NCBI GenBank assembly: GCA_902805985.1
Contig: CADCUW010000528.1
Location: 1 to 11,266, forward strand
Source: an uncultured Rubrobacteraceae bacterium
GTDB taxonomy: Bacteria > Actinomycetota > Rubrobacteria > Rubrobacterales > Rubrobacteraceae
Length of the DNA stretch: 11,266 nucleotides
Reading direction: 5' to 3'
This document shows, one piece after another, positions 6,461 through 11,266 of the stretch; positions within the stretch are counted from its first letter, which is position 1, and each line of letters opens with the position of its first letter. The notes below the pieces were generated by a model. The model saw only the letters and a program-made list of their open reading frames with translations. It searched no databases and had not been told where the DNA came from. Both the position numbers and the translations under genes were made by a program.

Positions 6461-6811
6461 ATGGTCCGAAGCGAAGGCGGACGGCATCAGGCCGTGACCG
6501 GGGCCCCCGTCGCGGCGATCTGGACACCGTGCGCCGACGGTGACCGGCGCCCCTCGGACCTTGAGGCGTACTACGAGCCACCGTACTACGACCCGGCGAC
6601 CGGAGCCGGCCGGTTTGTCGCCTTCCGGTGCGCGCGGGCGGTGCAGCTTTGGGTTCTTGACCTGTGCGTCTGCCGCGACGATGGCGCGGCCGGATGGCGC
6701 GGCCGGATGGCGCGGCCGTCCGCGCGGTCGGGCAGAACGTACCGCCGAACGTCATACCCGCCCGGAAACGTCACCACGAGAAAGTTACCGAGATCGCAGA
6801 AAAAGCGCTGA
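6461..6811 (+). CDS. Doubtful hypothetical ORF
   Basis: An open frame with no recognised domain. Its first ~75 codons have high GC at third positions and a near-duplicated tract (EAYYEPPYYDP). AAGGA lies 5 nt before ATG 6461. After codon ~73 it runs through the 13-bp tandem repeat at 6680-6718 and becomes arginine-rich low-complexity sequence, as expected of a chance reading. It could be a decayed gene fragment in the scar region. I am not sure it is coding. Confidence 0.18.
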   Translation: MVRSEGGRHQAVTGAPVAAIWTPCADGDRRPSDLEAYYEPPYYDPATGAGRFVAFRCARAVQLWVLDLCVCRDDGAAGWRGRMARPSARSGRTYRRTSYPPGNVTTRKLPRSQKKR

Positions 6812-7194
6812 ACAAGTACCGTACCGTGGAGGAGCTTCTCGGGGACAAATCGGTGGGCGGAGACAAGAGGGACCTCATCCTCGAGCGGATGATCCCGCAA
6901 TCCCCCAACAGCAACGTGTTCAAAGGCACGGTGGACACCGCGAACGGACAACCGGATTTCCGGTTCAAACGTGTCGGTAGGCTGCGCCAGCCCGAGGAGC
7001 AAACCGGCCAGGTCCCGTGCCTCGACCTGGTGGCCCCGGTAGCGTTGCGTCATCCTGTAGCACGCGGCCTGTTACGAGGAGACCCCCTCCCGTGCCACCC
7101 TTCCGAGGCTAAGGGGTGCCGTTGTACGACGGATCCGGCGGAAAGGCCAACCGCCGCCGGTGCCCGACGATGGGTGGGGCAGGGGAGGGGGTAG
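6664..7194 (+). CDS. Unrecognised ORF with coding-like centre, probably a gene remnant
   Basis: The middle of this frame (about 6770-7000) looks like real protein: HEKVTEIAEKALNKYRTVEE, LLGDKSVGGDKRDLILERM, then IPQSPNSNVFKGTVDTANG. By rough hand count GC is about 60%, 40% and just under 80% at codon positions 1, 2 and 3, the pattern of true coding DNA on this strand. The exactly opposite frame on the minus strand is open too but has the poorer pattern. I recognise no family. The first ~25 codons come from the GC-rich tandem repeat, the last ~50 look non-coding, and no start has a credible ribosome site. This suggests an internal piece of a gene stranded here rather than an intact one. Confidence 0.3.
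   Translation: MRLPRRWRGRMARPDGAAVRAVGQNVPPNVIPARKRHHEKVTEIAEKALNKYRTVEELLGDKSVGGDKRDLILERMIPQSPNSNVFKGTVDTANGQPDFRFKRVGRLRQPEEQTGQVPCLDLVAPVALRHPVARGLLRGDPLPCHPSEAKGCRCTTDPAERPTAAGARRWVGQGRG
6680..6718. repeat. Tandem 13-bp repeat, three exact copies
   Basis: GATGGCGCGGCCG occurs three times without interruption (6680-6692, 6693-6705, 6706-6718). A unit of 13 is not a multiple of three, so each added copy shifts frame, which argues against this stretch being functional coding sequence. Confidence 0.95.
7135..7160 (-). terminator. Possible terminator hairpin of the SDR gene
   Basis: CCGGCGG (7135-7141) pairs with CCGCCGG (7154-7160) across a 12-nt loop, about 50 nt past the SDR stop. It has no T-run on either side, so the call rests on position and stem alone. 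Confidence 0.25.
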
Positions 7195-7209
7195 CGGGCC
7201 GGGCGGGGG

Positions 7210-7959
7210 TCAGATCTGCTCGCTGCCGCCGTCGACGAAGATCTCGCCGCCGGTCATGAAGCTGCTCTCGTCCGAGGCCAGGAAGAGGGCCGCGCTGGCG
7301 ATCTCCTCGGGCCGGGCCACGCGATCCATCGGGATGCTGGCGGCCATGCCCCGAAGCATCGCCTCGGCCGCGGCCGGGTCGGGTGCCAGCCCGGTCAGGC
7401 CCGGGGTTGCGGTGGCACCGGGGATGAGGGTGTTCACGCGGATCCCGCGCCCGACCAGCTCCGCGGCCCAGGTGCGGCCGAAGGAGCGGATGGCGGCCTT
7501 GGAGGCGGCGTAGACGCCGAACGCCGGGGTGCCGCGGCTGGCGTTCGTCGAGCCGGCCAGAACGACCGAGGCGCCCGGGTTCAGCACGGGGAGCGCCTTC
7601 TGCACCGTAAACAGGGTGCCCGCGACGTTGCGGTCGAAGGTGTCGGCGTAGTGCTCGCGGGAGATCTCGCCGAGCGGGGCGAACTCCCCGCCGCCGGCGT
7701 TGGCGAAGAGCACGTCCAGGCCGGCGCCGTGGCGCGCGATGGTCTCGAAGACGCGGTCGAGGTCGGCCGGGTCGCCGACGTCGCCGCGGATGCCGGTGGC
7801 GGCGGGGCCGATCGAGGCCGTCGCCCCGTCGAGCTGGGCCTGCCGACGTCCGGTGACGAACACGCGCGCGCCCTCCTCGGCGAAGCGGCGCGCGGTGGCG
7901 AGGCCTATCCCCGACGTGCCCCCGGTGACCAGCGCCTTCTTGCCGTCCAGTTGTCCCAT
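7210..7959 (-). CDS. Short-chain dehydrogenase/reductase (SDR family oxidoreductase)
   Basis: A 249-residue classical SDR, the normal length. The nucleotide-binding glycine motif is TGGTSGIG (residues 12-19). FVTGRR (34-39), with arginines after beta 2, suggests NADP(H) preference. NAG is at 87-89, and the catalytic tetrad N111, S137 (LAGSTNAS), Y150 and K154 (YAASK) is complete. The end GGEIFVDGGSEQI is typical. It should be an active cytoplasmic carbonyl or alcohol oxidoreductase; the substrate cannot be read from sequence. The start ATG 7959 follows GAGGAGG by 6 nt; the open frame upstream of it is non-coding leader. It is divergent from a TetR gene with a shared control region carrying two operator-like sites, so it is almost certainly that regulator's target. 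The leader is about 120 nt. Confidence 0.95.
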   Translation of the reverse strand: MGQLDGKKALVTGGTSGIGLATARRFAEEGARVFVTGRRQAQLDGATASIGPAATGIRGDVGDPADLDRVFETIARHGAGLDVLFANAGGGEFAPLGEISREHYADTFDRNVAGTLFTVQKALPVLNPGASVVLAGSTNASRGTPAFGVYAASKAAIRSFGRTWAAELVGRGIRVNTLIPGATATPGLTGLAPDPAAAEAMLRGMAASIPMDRVARPEEIASAALFLASDESSFMTGGEIFVDGGSEQI

Positions 7960-8062
7960 GGTGGTCCTCCTCGTTTTGTCGGGTCGCTCGTGGGGCGAGC
8001 GGCGAACCGGCCGGCCGGGTGGTCGACGCGGGGCGCGGGGCCCGCGGCCCAAGCCTGCTTTT

Positions 8063-8077
8063 TGATGTTGCGCATCA
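8063..8077. promoter_or_regulatory. Operator candidate O1 (TGAT-N7-ATCA)
   Basis: TGATGTTGCGCATCA is a dyad with 5-bp arms. It sits just downstream of the predicted SDR transcription start (near 8080), where a bound repressor would block initiation or escape. Its surroundings (8058-8080) match the second site (8137-8159) at 18 of 23 positions. It is the expected binding site of the divergent TetR. Confidence 0.65.
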
Positions 8078-8086
8078 TTAAAAACG

Positions 8087-8115
8087 ATTATGGCCTCCGT
8101 TATCGACGCTGTCAA
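8087..8115 (-). promoter_or_regulatory. SDR promoter
   Basis: On the minus strand there is a perfect TTGACA (8115-8110), a 17-nt spacer and CATAAT (8092-8087, five of six). This is the best promoter in the window and should be strong when not repressed. O1 lies over its start region. Confidence 0.8.
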
Positions 8116-8128
8116 GCCGGGGCGCGTA

Positions 8129-8157
8129 TGGACACTCTTTTTGATGAGGGGTATCAT
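8129..8157 (+). promoter_or_regulatory. tetR promoter of the divergent pair
   Basis: TGGACA (8129-8134), a 17-nt spacer and TATCAT (8152-8157); each box matches five of six consensus bases. Operator O2 (8142-8156) covers the spacer and most of the -10 box, so autorepression is expected. The predicted start is near 8164, giving a leader of about 60 nt. Confidence 0.65.
8142..8156. promoter_or_regulatory. Operator candidate O2 (TGAT-N7-ATCA)
   Basis: TGATGAGGGGTATCA shares the TGAT-N7-ATCA layout and the left flank CTTTTTGATG with O1. The centres of the two sites are 79 bp apart, about 7.5 helical turns. It overlaps the tetR -10 box. Confidence 0.65.
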
Positions 8158-8188
8158 CAGACCGGGCGCGATGCCGGCCTCGGTCCGC

Positions 8189-8208
8189 ACGAGGCGGCGC
8201 CGCCTCGT
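8189..8208 (+). promoter_or_regulatory. Perfect 20-bp palindrome ahead of the tetR ribosome site
   Basis: ACGAGGCGGC is followed at once by its exact reverse complement, GCCGCCTCGT. It ends 2 nt before the AGGAGG of the TetR gene and lies inside the predicted mRNA leader. In RNA it would fold into a very stable hairpin next to the ribosome site; in DNA it could be a third protein site, although it does not resemble O1 or O2. Confidence 0.55.
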
Positions 8209-8223
8209 CTAGGAGGTGTCCCG

Positions 8224-8835
8224 GTGCCACGCATCACGCAGGAGCAGAAGAAGCTCAACCGCGAAAAGATCGTCAGCGCGGCAGGCGAAGGTTTCAGGCT
8301 GCGTGGCATCGACGGCATCGGCATCGAGGAGCTGATGAAGGCCGCCGGAATGACACACGGGGGGTTCTACAACCACTTCTCCTCGAAGATGGACCTCGCC
8401 CTCGAGGTCTATAGCCGCGGCTTCGCCGACTCGCTGGACGCGCTCGCCGCCATCCGCGGCGCCCACCCCCGCTCCGCCGGAGCGGCCCTGCGCGACATGA
8501 TCGACGGATACGTGACGGCCGCCCACCGCGACCACCCGGAAACCGGCTGCGCCTCGGCCACCCTGGCGGCCGACGCCGCGCGCCACAGCGTCGCGGCCCA
8601 GGCCGAGTACCAACGGGGGCTCGAGGGCTACTTCGGCGCCATCACCGAGATGGTGCTCGATCGCGCGCACCAATCCGGCACCGAACTGGGCGCGGCGGAA
8701 GCCCGCGAACAGGCGATAGCACTGTTCTGCCAGATGGTCGGCTCGCTGGTGGTCTCCCGGGCCGTCGCCGAGGCCGACCCCGCGCTGTCCGACGAGGTCC
8801 TGACCGCCAACCGCGGGCAGCTCGGACAGAGGTGA
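8224..8835 (+). CDS. TetR/AcrR family regulator divergent to the SDR gene
   Basis: 203 residues. The DNA-binding domain (about 8-55) carries IVSAAGEGFRLRGIDGIGIE followed by ELMKAAGMTHGGFYNHFSSK, a textbook TetR helix-turn-helix with recognition helix MTHGGFYNHF. The C-terminal helical ligand domain contains HPETGCASATLAADAARH. A cysteine at this place (C109) occurs in a TetR subgroup that often guards reductase or detoxification genes; some members sense electrophiles through cysteines. Whether this one does is inference. The start GTG 8224 follows AGGAGG by 7 nt; longer in-frame starts would run through the promoters. It probably represses both itself and the SDR gene through O1 and O2. A hairpin terminator starts 5 nt after the stop. 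Confidence 0.94.
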   Translation: MPRITQEQKKLNREKIVSAAGEGFRLRGIDGIGIEELMKAAGMTHGGFYNHFSSKMDLALEVYSRGFADSLDALAAIRGAHPRSAGAALRDMIDGYVTAAHRDHPETGCASATLAADAARHSVAAQAEYQRGLEGYFGAITEMVLDRAHQSGTELGAAEAREQAIALFCQMVGSLVVSRAVAEADPALSDEVLTANRGQLGQR

Positions 8836-8839
8836 AGAA

Positions 8840-8894
8840 CCCCGACCCGAGGCCCGGTGTCCGCGGCCCGGTGTCCGCGGTCCGGAGGTCGGGG
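8840..8894 (+). terminator. Hairpin terminator after tetR, with a duplicated loop
   Basis: CCCCGACC (8840-8847) pairs with GGTCGGGG (8887-8894), beginning 5 nt after the TetR stop. The region between holds the 14-bp tandem repeat, rich in self-complementary CCGCGG and GGCC. There is no T-run, as is common in high-GC actinobacteria. Confidence 0.5.
8851..8878. repeat. 14-bp tandem duplication inside the terminator loop
   Basis: GGCCCGGTGTCCGC is repeated exactly at 8851-8864 and 8865-8878, with a partial third start (GGTCCGG). Confidence 0.9.
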
Positions 8895-8934
8895 TCGCGA
8901 CGCGATAATTCCGAGAGCGACGTGGTGACCCGTC

Positions 8935-8972
8935 GGCAAGTCCGGATGGCAAGCCGGATGGCAAGTCCGGAT
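8935..8972. repeat. Three tandem copies of a 12-13-bp unit
   Basis: GGCAAGTCCGGAT (8935-8947), GGCAAGCCGGAT (8948-8959) and GGCAAGTCCGGAT (8960-8972); the middle copy lacks one T. It lies in non-coding DNA after tetR. CCGGATGGC recurs here and in the array at 6680-6718. Confidence 0.9.
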
Positions 8973-9112
8973 ACGCTCCGCTCACCGTCGCGAGCCAACG
9001 CGGCGCGTGGCGACCGCCGGGTCGCGTCCCATCCCCCACCACCGTCATGCCGCGCGGTGCAAATGTCAAGAATTATAAAGATCGTTGTCGATTACCCGTT
9101 TACTACCGCTGC

Positions 9113-9157
9113 ACCAAGGGGCCGGTCCCCGGGCCGGTCATCGACCAGCCCCTTGGT
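9113..9157. repeat. Long inverted repeat (hairpin)
   Basis: ACCAAGGGGC (9113-9122) pairs perfectly with GCCCCTTGGT (9148-9157), and after one mismatch GGTC (9124-9127) pairs with GACC (9143-9146). The mismatch is C/A as plus-strand RNA but G-U as minus-strand RNA, a slight hint for transcription from the minus strand. It could be a terminator or the edge of a small element. Confidence 0.6.
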
Positions 9158-9174
9158 ACTAGCCCCGCCCCAGC

Positions 9175-9225
9175 GGGCTTCGGGGAAGCCCCTCGGCGCG
9201 AAGCTCAGGAAAGGCTTCTACGCCG
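9175..9225. other. Two adjacent hairpins
   Basis: GGGCTTC-GGG-GAAGCCC (9175-9191) is a 7-bp stem with a 3-nt loop. Immediately after it, CGGCG plus GAAGC (9194-9204) pair with GCTTC plus CGCCG (9214-9225) around a small internal loop. They belong to a run of stems from 9113 to 9318 with no coding sequence. Confidence 0.45.
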
Positions 9226-9318
9226 TTCGGGGCACGGGCGAAACCGCGCCAAAACCTGCGCAACCTATGGGCGGAGCCACGGTCGGCAGAAAAACCGGCC
9301 GATAGACGCCCCGGACGG
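9223..9318 (+). ncRNA. Candidate multibranched structured RNA, unassigned
   Basis: CCGTTCGGGGC (9223-9233) pairs with GCCCCGGACGG (9308-9318) over 11 bp. Inside this closing stem are CGGTCGG/CCGGCCG (9280-9286 with 9295-9301, loop CAGAAAAA), a GCGC/GCGC stem (9246-9249 with 9258-9261) and a short CGG/CCG stem; the last two share G9246, so they cannot both form completely. The U-G pairs (9227/9314 and 9283/9298) exist only in plus-strand RNA and favour that orientation, the same as the downstream hydrolase gene. It contains GEMM-like words (GGGCGAAACC, GGAGCCACGG) but not the full GEMM consensus, and I cannot match it to a known class. The 3' strand of the hairpin at 9194-9225 competes with the first bases of the closing stem. 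Confidence 0.35.
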
Positions 9319-9611
9319 GCCTACGTGTAGGGCGGGAAGGGTGCTTCGATCGGCGGTTTGCGGCGAGTTCGAGGGGTTTTCGGCTTTTCATCGCGCGAAC
9401 GCGTTCTGCCAGGCCACGCTCCGCCTACACGGTGCACGATTATTGGCGCGGTTTCTTCAAAGACGCCCACTTCTACTAGCTTCGGCGAACAGGAGACGGA
9501 TCTCGCCGAGGCTCTACCTGCGCTTGAGGTACGGGTAGAAGGGGCTTCACGTTGAAGCGACAAGTTTTGCGTGCGAGAGTGGGCCAACGGCGCGGGCACG
9601 TCCCGCCAGCC

Positions 9612-9697
9612 ATCCTGGAAAAAGGGCGAACCCGCCGCGAGGCGGGGGCGCAAAGCCGCGGGCCTCCCATGGTGAGGCAGCCGGGCCGCCGAAGGGG
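9612..9697 (+). ncRNA. GEMM-I (cyclic di-GMP-I type) riboswitch
   Basis: The aptamer landmarks occur in order. AGGGCGAACC (9623-9632) is followed by a stem CCCGCC-GCGA-GGCGGG with a GNRA tetraloop (9631-9646), then the conserved GGGCGCAAAGCC (9646-9657) and GCGGGCCTC. Next come a CCATGG loop and TGAGGCAGCCGGGC (9672-9685) and GCCGAA (9688-9693). GNRA loop, GCGCAAAGCC and AGGCAGCCGGG...GCCGA are the hallmarks of GEMM-I RNAs. These bind c-di-GMP, or 3'3'-cGAMP in a variant with A in place of the ligand-contacting G. Here the AGGGC run keeps G at the place I align with that position, favouring c-di-GMP. It lies about 130 nt before the NlpC/P60 start, in the same direction, so it should control that hydrolase. 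The outer P1 boundaries are approximate. Confidence 0.85.
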
Positions 9698-9827
9698 GGG
9701 CCACAGATGAAGCCGACGTGATTCTCCGGTTCGAATAGGCAACGAACGCGTCCAACAATACATCGGTGGCCCGGACGGCCTCGCCGCTCCTCGGGCCCGG
9801 ATCCACAGACATTCATGGGGGGAACAC

Positions 9828-11117
9828 GTGAACATACCCGCTTTTTTGCGCCCCGTTTCTCGGGCAAGTAAGGGCGCTTTCGTGTCCTTGCGGGTCGCGG
9901 CAGGGACGCTCTTTGGCGCCTCGGGCGGCGCCGAGGGGGAAGCCCGCCCGATCCCGGACGTCGGGACGGGCGCGGGGCCCGAGGGGACCGCGAAGGCGGC
10001 CGTGCCGACGGCCGGAGGGGGGCGGACCGCGCTTCGGGCCGCGTCGATCTTGTCCGCCGCCTTCCTCGCGGTGGGCGTTGCCGGGTCGGTTTCGCTCGTC
10101 GACGCCTCGGAGGCGCGGTCCGAGCCGGGGAAGCCGAGTCCCGGGCACCTGCGAGAGCTCGAGGGCGTGGAAGAGCGCGTCTTGAACGGGTCCCCGAAGA
10201 ACCCTTACCACCAGGTGGTGGACAACTCGAACGCCCGAAACTTCGAGGCCAAGGGTTACCGGAGCAAGCAGGCGGGCGAGGGGGCGTTCGGCGGGGGCTA
10301 CGCCGTCGCCACCGAAAACGCGGGCCCCGTCTCCTTCGAGTTCGAGGTCCCGGAGACCCGCCACTACTCCGTGTGGGCCCGCTGGCCCTCGGGCGGCCAG
10401 AACGCGGAGGCTGCGCGCATGGGCGTCCCCTCGGCGGGCGGCACGGAGTGGGAAGAGCTCGACCAGAGCAGGGACGGCGGCATGTGGGTCAGGATCGGCG
10501 CCTACGAGATGAAGAAGGGCCGGAGGGACATCCGGCTCGAGTCCGGCGGCGGCAGGGCCGTGGCCGACGCCGTCATGATCGTGGGCGACGCCCTCGTCGG
10601 CAGGGACGGCCGCACGGCCAGCGTCGCAGACCCCTACGACTTCGCCGCGGACGAGGAGGACCGGAGCCCCTACGACTCCGCCTCCCTCCCCAAGAGCTCG
10701 ACGACGACGAGGGCGGGCGGGCCGACCGGCGCGGACGTGCTGCGGGTGGCCAAGAGGCACCTCGGCACGCGCTACGGCCACAACAGCTGCCGCAACGGCG
10801 TGCGGGAGGATTGCTCCTGCCACACCAGGCTCGTCTTCAAGAAGTTCGGCCACGGATTCCCGGACTCCCCGGTCTACCAGTGGAACATGGACAGGGGCTA
10901 CAAGTTCTACGGCAAGTCGCTGCTGCGTGCCGGGGACGTCGTCTTCCACGACCTCAGCGGGGACGGCCGCCTGGACGACCACTACGCCGACCACGTCTCC
11001 ATCTGGGCCGGCAGGGGAAACATCGTCCACGCCTCCAGCTACTTCGGCAAGGTCGTCGTGAGCGAGGAGAAATACCTCGGCGGCTACTGGGGCGCAAAGA
11101 GGTTCGGGTTGCGTTAG
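9828..11117 (+). CDS. Secreted/anchored NlpC/P60 endopeptidase with golvesin-type domain
   Basis: 429 residues. Residues 1-65 are a low-complexity Gly/Ala-rich extension. ASILSAAFLAVGVAGSVSLV (72-91) is a signal-peptide or membrane-anchor helix, followed by DASEA. Residues about 128-253 resemble the golvesin/Xly carbohydrate-binding-like domain: VVDNSNARNFEAKGYRSKQ, HYSVWARWPSGGQNAEA, MWVRIGAYEMKKGRRDIRL, AVADAVMIVGDA. A linker leads to an NlpC/P60 catalytic domain (about 301-410) with C329 (EDCSCHTRLVF), H389 (DHVSIW) and H401 (IVHASSYFG) as the Cys-His-His triad. Expected role: cleaving peptidoglycan stem peptides outside the membrane. The start GTG 9828 has only a GGGGGG ribosome site; the long stretch before the hydrophobic helix is unusual, but I saw no better start nearer to it. 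A GEMM-I riboswitch lies upstream and a strong hairpin follows the stop. Confidence 0.92.
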   Translation: MNIPAFLRPVSRASKGAFVSLRVAAGTLFGASGGAEGEARPIPDVGTGAGPEGTAKAAVPTAGGGRTALRAASILSAAFLAVGVAGSVSLVDASEARSEPGKPSPGHLRELEGVEERVLNGSPKNPYHQVVDNSNARNFEAKGYRSKQAGEGAFGGGYAVATENAGPVSFEFEVPETRHYSVWARWPSGGQNAEAARMGVPSAGGTEWEELDQSRDGGMWVRIGAYEMKKGRRDIRLESGGGRAVADAVMIVGDALVGRDGRTASVADPYDFAADEEDRSPYDSASLPKSSTTTRAGGPTGADVLRVAKRHLGTRYGHNSCRNGVREDCSCHTRLVFKKFGHGFPDSPVYQWNMDRGYKFYGKSLLRAGDVVFHDLSGDGRLDDHYADHVSIWAGRGNIVHASSYFGKVVVSEEKYLGGYWGAKRFGLR

Positions 11118-11124
11118 GGGGGCC

Positions 11125-11160
11125 GCGAGGCGGGCGCCGGGGGAACGGGGCCCGCCTCGC
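11125..11160 (+). terminator. Strong hairpin terminator after the NlpC/P60 gene
   Basis: GCGAGGCGGGC (11125-11135) pairs perfectly over 11 bp with GCCCGCCTCGC (11150-11160) across a 14-nt loop, starting 8 nt after the stop. There is no T-run, so it is of the U-less type. Confidence 0.65.
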
Positions 11161-11208
11161 TCGCACACCGCGTCGGCCCCCACGGCAGCGGACCGGGGCC
11201 ACGCGGAC

Positions 11209-11231
11209 TTCCGAGAAAACGTTTGTCCGAA
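11209..11231. promoter_or_regulatory. 23-bp interrupted dyad
   Basis: TTC-GA-AAA on the left mirrors TTT-TC-GAA on the right around a 3-bp core, pairing at 8 of 11 arm positions. Its AT-rich centre (AAAACGTTT) stands out in GC-rich DNA. It could be an operator for a gene starting beyond the right edge. Confidence 0.3.
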
Positions 11232-11266
11232 GGTGGGCGAATAAGGTCCTAGCAACATGAGTATCA

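Noticed and set aside
6586..7053. Minus-strand open frame opposite the unrecognised ORF
   Set aside because: It shares codon boundaries with the plus frame but has the poorer GC-by-position pattern; it lacks a ribosome site and shows no domain.
9728..9742. CCGGTTCGAAT resembling a tRNA T-loop or att site
   Set aside because: The flanking bases do not form a T-arm stem and no tRNA acceptor or anticodon arm can be built around it.
9047..9812. Several open frames on both strands in the leader region of the hydrolase
   Set aside because: They cross the hairpins and the riboswitch, have arginine- and proline-rich composition, and lack translation signals.
9813..11258. Very long minus-strand open frame opposite the NlpC/P60 gene
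   Set aside because: It is a shadow: the plus strand encodes recognisable domains over the whole length, and the minus translation has no domains.
11257..11266. ATGAGTATCA at the right edge as the start of a next gene
   Set aside because: There are only three codons and a weak AAGG 10 nt upstream; it cannot be supported from this window.

Overview
The window is GC-rich chromosomal DNA with strong GGAGG-type ribosome binding sites and frequent GTG/TTG starts. The gene content is a choline-kinase-like protein, a small-molecule methyltransferase, DUF2867 proteins, TetR regulators, and a golvesin-domain NlpC/P60 wall hydrolase. This suggests a high-GC Gram-positive actinobacterium, perhaps Rubrobacter-like. 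The lineage is inference from composition and gene style; no marker gene is present.

Layout. (1) 1-2980 is a run of minus-strand genes: the 5' end of an unrecognised gene running off the left edge, a choline/aminoglycoside-kinase-fold phosphotransferase, a SAM-dependent methyltransferase, a small MITE-like inverted-repeat element, and a monocupin. (2) 2981-3484 is a gene-poor gap ending in a good promoter for a plus-strand operon (3485-5672): a DUF2867-like protein, a TetR regulator, and a DUF2867 protein fused to a four-helix membrane domain, with the last two overlapping by 4 nt. (3) 5673-7200 looks like a scar region. It holds an NTF2/SnoaL-like gene that lacks its first helix, a stub of a serine-recombinase-type helix-turn-helix directly upstream of it, short tandem repeats, and two weak ORFs of unknown nature. 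(4) 7210-8835 is a divergent SDR oxidoreductase/TetR pair. Both promoters can be read, and each is overlapped by, or abuts, a matching TGAT-N7-ATCA operator candidate. (5) 8836-9827 is a long non-coding stretch with tandem repeats, a run of hairpins including a candidate multibranched RNA, and a convincing GEMM-I (cyclic dinucleotide) riboswitch. (6) 9828-11117 encodes a secreted or anchored golvesin-domain plus NlpC/P60 hydrolase, followed by a strong hairpin terminator.

How the parts work together. The SDR/TetR pair looks like a self-contained ligand-responsive switch. The DUF2867 operon carries its own TetR and is probably autoregulated, but its substrate is unknown. The riboswitch places a peptidoglycan hydrolase under second-messenger control (c-di-GMP most likely), a plausible link between signalling and wall remodelling. 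The most noteworthy items are the riboswitch-hydrolase unit with its possible expression platform, the uncharacterised structured region just upstream (9223-9318), and the two-DUF2867/TetR operon.
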